This document shows positions 5,498 to 6,652 of a stretch of DNA of 6,652 nucleotides, piece after piece. The stretch lies in assembly GCA_022848835.1 (NCBI GenBank), contig JAJISG010000166.1:1-6652 (forward strand). Direction: 5' to 3'. Numbering within the stretch: the first letter of the stretch is position 1; each line of letters starts with the position of its first letter. The translations under genes were made by a program, and so were the position numbers. The notes beneath the pieces were generated by a model. The model was not told the DNA's origin. It did no database searches and saw only the letters and a list, made by a program, of their open reading frames with translations. This DNA is from Thermoplasmatota archaeon. Its GTDB lineage: Archaea > Thermoplasmatota > Thermoplasmata > RBG-16-68-12 > JAJISG01.

Positions 5498-5791
5498 ATG
5501 CCTTCGGCATTGAAGATTGGGATGCAGGAACAAGGCTTGGATTTGGAGTGCCAAGGGCAGGTACCAATGCGCCAACACGTGCTGCAATCTCCGCTGGAGG
5601 CCGTGCGGGGAAGGTTTGGAAGCAATGGCCCAACCGCAGCATTTCGTATTCAGGGGGTGGTTGCCATTCTTCAGGGGATGCACATACACCCCGCCCTGAG
5701 CGAGGTGGTGGAAGAGGCCTTCGGATATCTCATGTCGCCGGAGGCGTACCATCACCTGATGTCAGAAGAATACGGACTTCCGATTAGTTAG
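5498..5791 (+). CDS. Hypothetical protein, 97 residues, no family recognised
   Basis: I do not recognise this protein. The start is set by a strong Shine-Dalgarno site (5482-5489). It begins MPSALKIGMQEQGLDLECQG and has a probable helical middle, AAFRIQGVVAILQGMHIHPA, followed by LSEVVEEAFGYLMSPEAY and the C-terminus HHLMSEEYGLPIS. No signal peptide, membrane segment, cysteine pair or known catalytic motif is evident; the protein is soluble-looking and mostly helical. A longer reading from ATG 5384 would add 38 low-complexity-looking residues without a ribosome-binding site. It sits downstream of the broken ABC gene on the same strand. It could be a small accessory protein or the 3' part of a rearranged gene. 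The ribosome-binding site and reasonable composition favour a translated gene; the role is unknown. Confidence 0.55.
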   Translation: MPSALKIGMQEQGLDLECQGQVPMRQHVLQSPLEAVRGRFGSNGPTAAFRIQGVVAILQGMHIHPALSEVVEEAFGYLMSPEAYHHLMSEEYGLPIS

Positions 5792-6250
5792 ATCAGTGAG
5801 CATTGCACTTGCCGTTGAATGTTGATGATCTCATCGCTGTCAAAGTTCGCAGATTAAGCCCGAAAGAAGGACGATTCGAGAAGGTGCGATGAGACGCTCC
5901 TATAGATTCATCCATCGTCTAAATGCTTTGCAGCCCATTCCATTCCTGAAAAGAGGAGCTAGAAGAGCGTGGAGCGGCATGCTCCCTCCGTAGTCATTGC
6001 CACTCACTTTTCGGGGCCAGAGTTGTGGTTCTGGTTACCGACCCTAGGCGACCTCTGACGATACTTCCTTCTAAAGCGTTCCTTCCTCCGATCAACGAAC
6101 CCCGAGACCGTCTCACATGCACCCTGCGGGCTGACACGCATTCTCTCCCGAGCGTCTCCCTGAACCTATCACTCACTTCATCCCACTCGAGAGAAGAATC
6201 CTGTACATCAGACGTTCAGATTAAGGTTGATATCGCATGCGCGCTTATTA
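5792..6250. other. Intergenic region with no recognisable gene
   Basis: About 460 bases without a supported gene. One 60-residue arginine-rich open frame on the minus strand (5994-6176) resembles nothing and lacks a ribosome-binding site. Small structures are present: TCTCATCGC near 5829 with its complement GCGATGAGA near 5886, and a short hairpin GGAGC-GGCAT-GCTCC (5971-5985). None forms a convincing terminator. The right end should hold the promoter of the molybdopterin oxidoreductase gene. Confidence 0.4.
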
Positions 6251-6267
6251 GATTGGAGATTCGGCTC

Positions 6268-6652
6268 ATGACACGCCAGATTATCCAGAGTCCAAATCTT
6301 CTAAAGTCCCACCCACCAGGTCAGAAATACGTTAAGAATTTCCCCATCTACGATATCACCCCGATCAGACCCCGGTTCAACAGGTCTGAATGGCGTTTTC
6401 GTGTCTGGGGTGCCGTGGAGAACGCCATAGAGTTCTCATGGGACGAACTCATGGAACTCCCGAAGGTCGATGTCACTGCCGATTTTCACTGCGTTACTGG
6501 CTGGTCCAAGGAGGCCCTGATGTGGACTGGGATTCCCACACGTCACATTCTAGACCTGGCAGGACCCAAGCTGGACGTCATCCAGGTGATGGCACACTGT
6601 ATGGAGGGATACACCACCAATGTCCCTCTGGAATATCTTCAGCTGGATGACA
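6268..6652 (+). CDS. Sulfite-oxidase-like molybdopterin oxidoreductase, 3' end beyond the window
   Basis: N-terminal 128 residues of a molybdenum-cofactor enzyme of the sulfite oxidase fold (oxidoreductase molybdopterin-binding domain). PPGQKYVKNFPIYD (16-29) is the usual opening of the small cytoplasmic branch. WRFRVWGAVENAIEFSWDEL (42-61) and the Mo-ligand motif DFHCVTGWS (72-80) follow, with Cys75 the expected molybdenum thiolate ligand. LMWTGIPTRHILDLA and HCMEGYTTNVPLEYL come next. There is no Tat signal peptide, so it should act in the cytoplasm; related proteins are about 200 residues long, so about a third is missing. ATG 6268 is chosen because GGAG (6255-6258) lies nine bases upstream and the family N-terminus begins here. 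The physiological substrate (sulfite, an S- or N-oxide or other) cannot be told from this sequence. Confidence 0.9.
   Translation, partial: MTRQIIQSPNLLKSHPPGQKYVKNFPIYDITPIRPRFNRSEWRFRVWGAVENAIEFSWDELMELPKVDVTADFHCVTGWSKEALMWTGIPTRHILDLAGPKLDVIQVMAHCMEGYTTNVPLEYLQLDD

Noticed and set aside
5994..6176. A 60-codon arginine-rich minus-strand open frame.
   Set aside because: No start signal, no similarity that I recognise, and composition like translated non-coding DNA.
6390..6650. An 86-codon plus-strand open frame at the right edge.
   Set aside because: It is an out-of-frame shadow of the molybdopterin oxidoreductase, which is open to the window end with its Mo-ligand motif.

Overview
The window looks archaeal. 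The firmest evidence is a complete archaeal-type RNase P RNA gene (1575-1858). It is preceded by a TATA-like box at the right distance. It also follows an archaeal-style 5-formyltetrahydrofolate cyclo-ligase-family gene, and a Ras/Rab-like small GTPase lies at the left edge. Several genes (catalase, rhodanese, a small unknown ORF) have clear Shine-Dalgarno sites, two of them with non-ATG starts. An uncultured euryarchaeote of the Thermoplasmatota type would fit, but that placement is inference from gene style only.

Layout. 1-538 (minus): small GTPase cut off by the window edge. 539-780: divergent intergenic stretch with ambiguous minus-strand reading frames. 781-1536 (plus): cyclo-ligase family protein. 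1575-1858 (plus): RNase P RNA. 1828-4556: a 2.7 kb accessory block bounded by two direct copies of the last ~36 nt of the RNase P RNA gene (33/36 identical), with a third degenerate copy at 1912-1946. Inside the block are a complete small-subunit haem catalase (minus, 2119-3630), the C-terminal remnant of a DDE transposase (minus, 3789-4045), and a broken plus-strand gene (4061-4469) carrying an in-frame stop and a frameshift. 4664-4990 (minus): single-domain rhodanese. 5187-5279 (plus): the N-terminus of an ABC-transporter ATPase, cut off just before its Walker A motif at a perfect palindrome. 5498-5791 (plus): a 97-residue protein of unknown function with a strong ribosome-binding site. 5792-6267: no recognisable gene. 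6268-6652 (plus): N-terminal part of a sulfite-oxidase-like molybdopterin oxidoreductase that runs off the right edge.

Interpretation. The left third is conserved housekeeping (folate metabolism, tRNA processing). The part to the right of the RNase P RNA is a recombination-prone accessory region. The duplicated RNase P RNA 3' end is the kind of footprint left when an integrative element uses the 3' end of a stable RNA gene as its attachment site. The element would have brought or trapped the catalase and later decayed, because no integrase is visible. Catalase (peroxide removal), rhodanese (sulfane-sulfur transfer) and the sulfite-oxidase-like enzyme could together serve oxidative and sulfur stress handling, but they are not one operon and the link is speculative.
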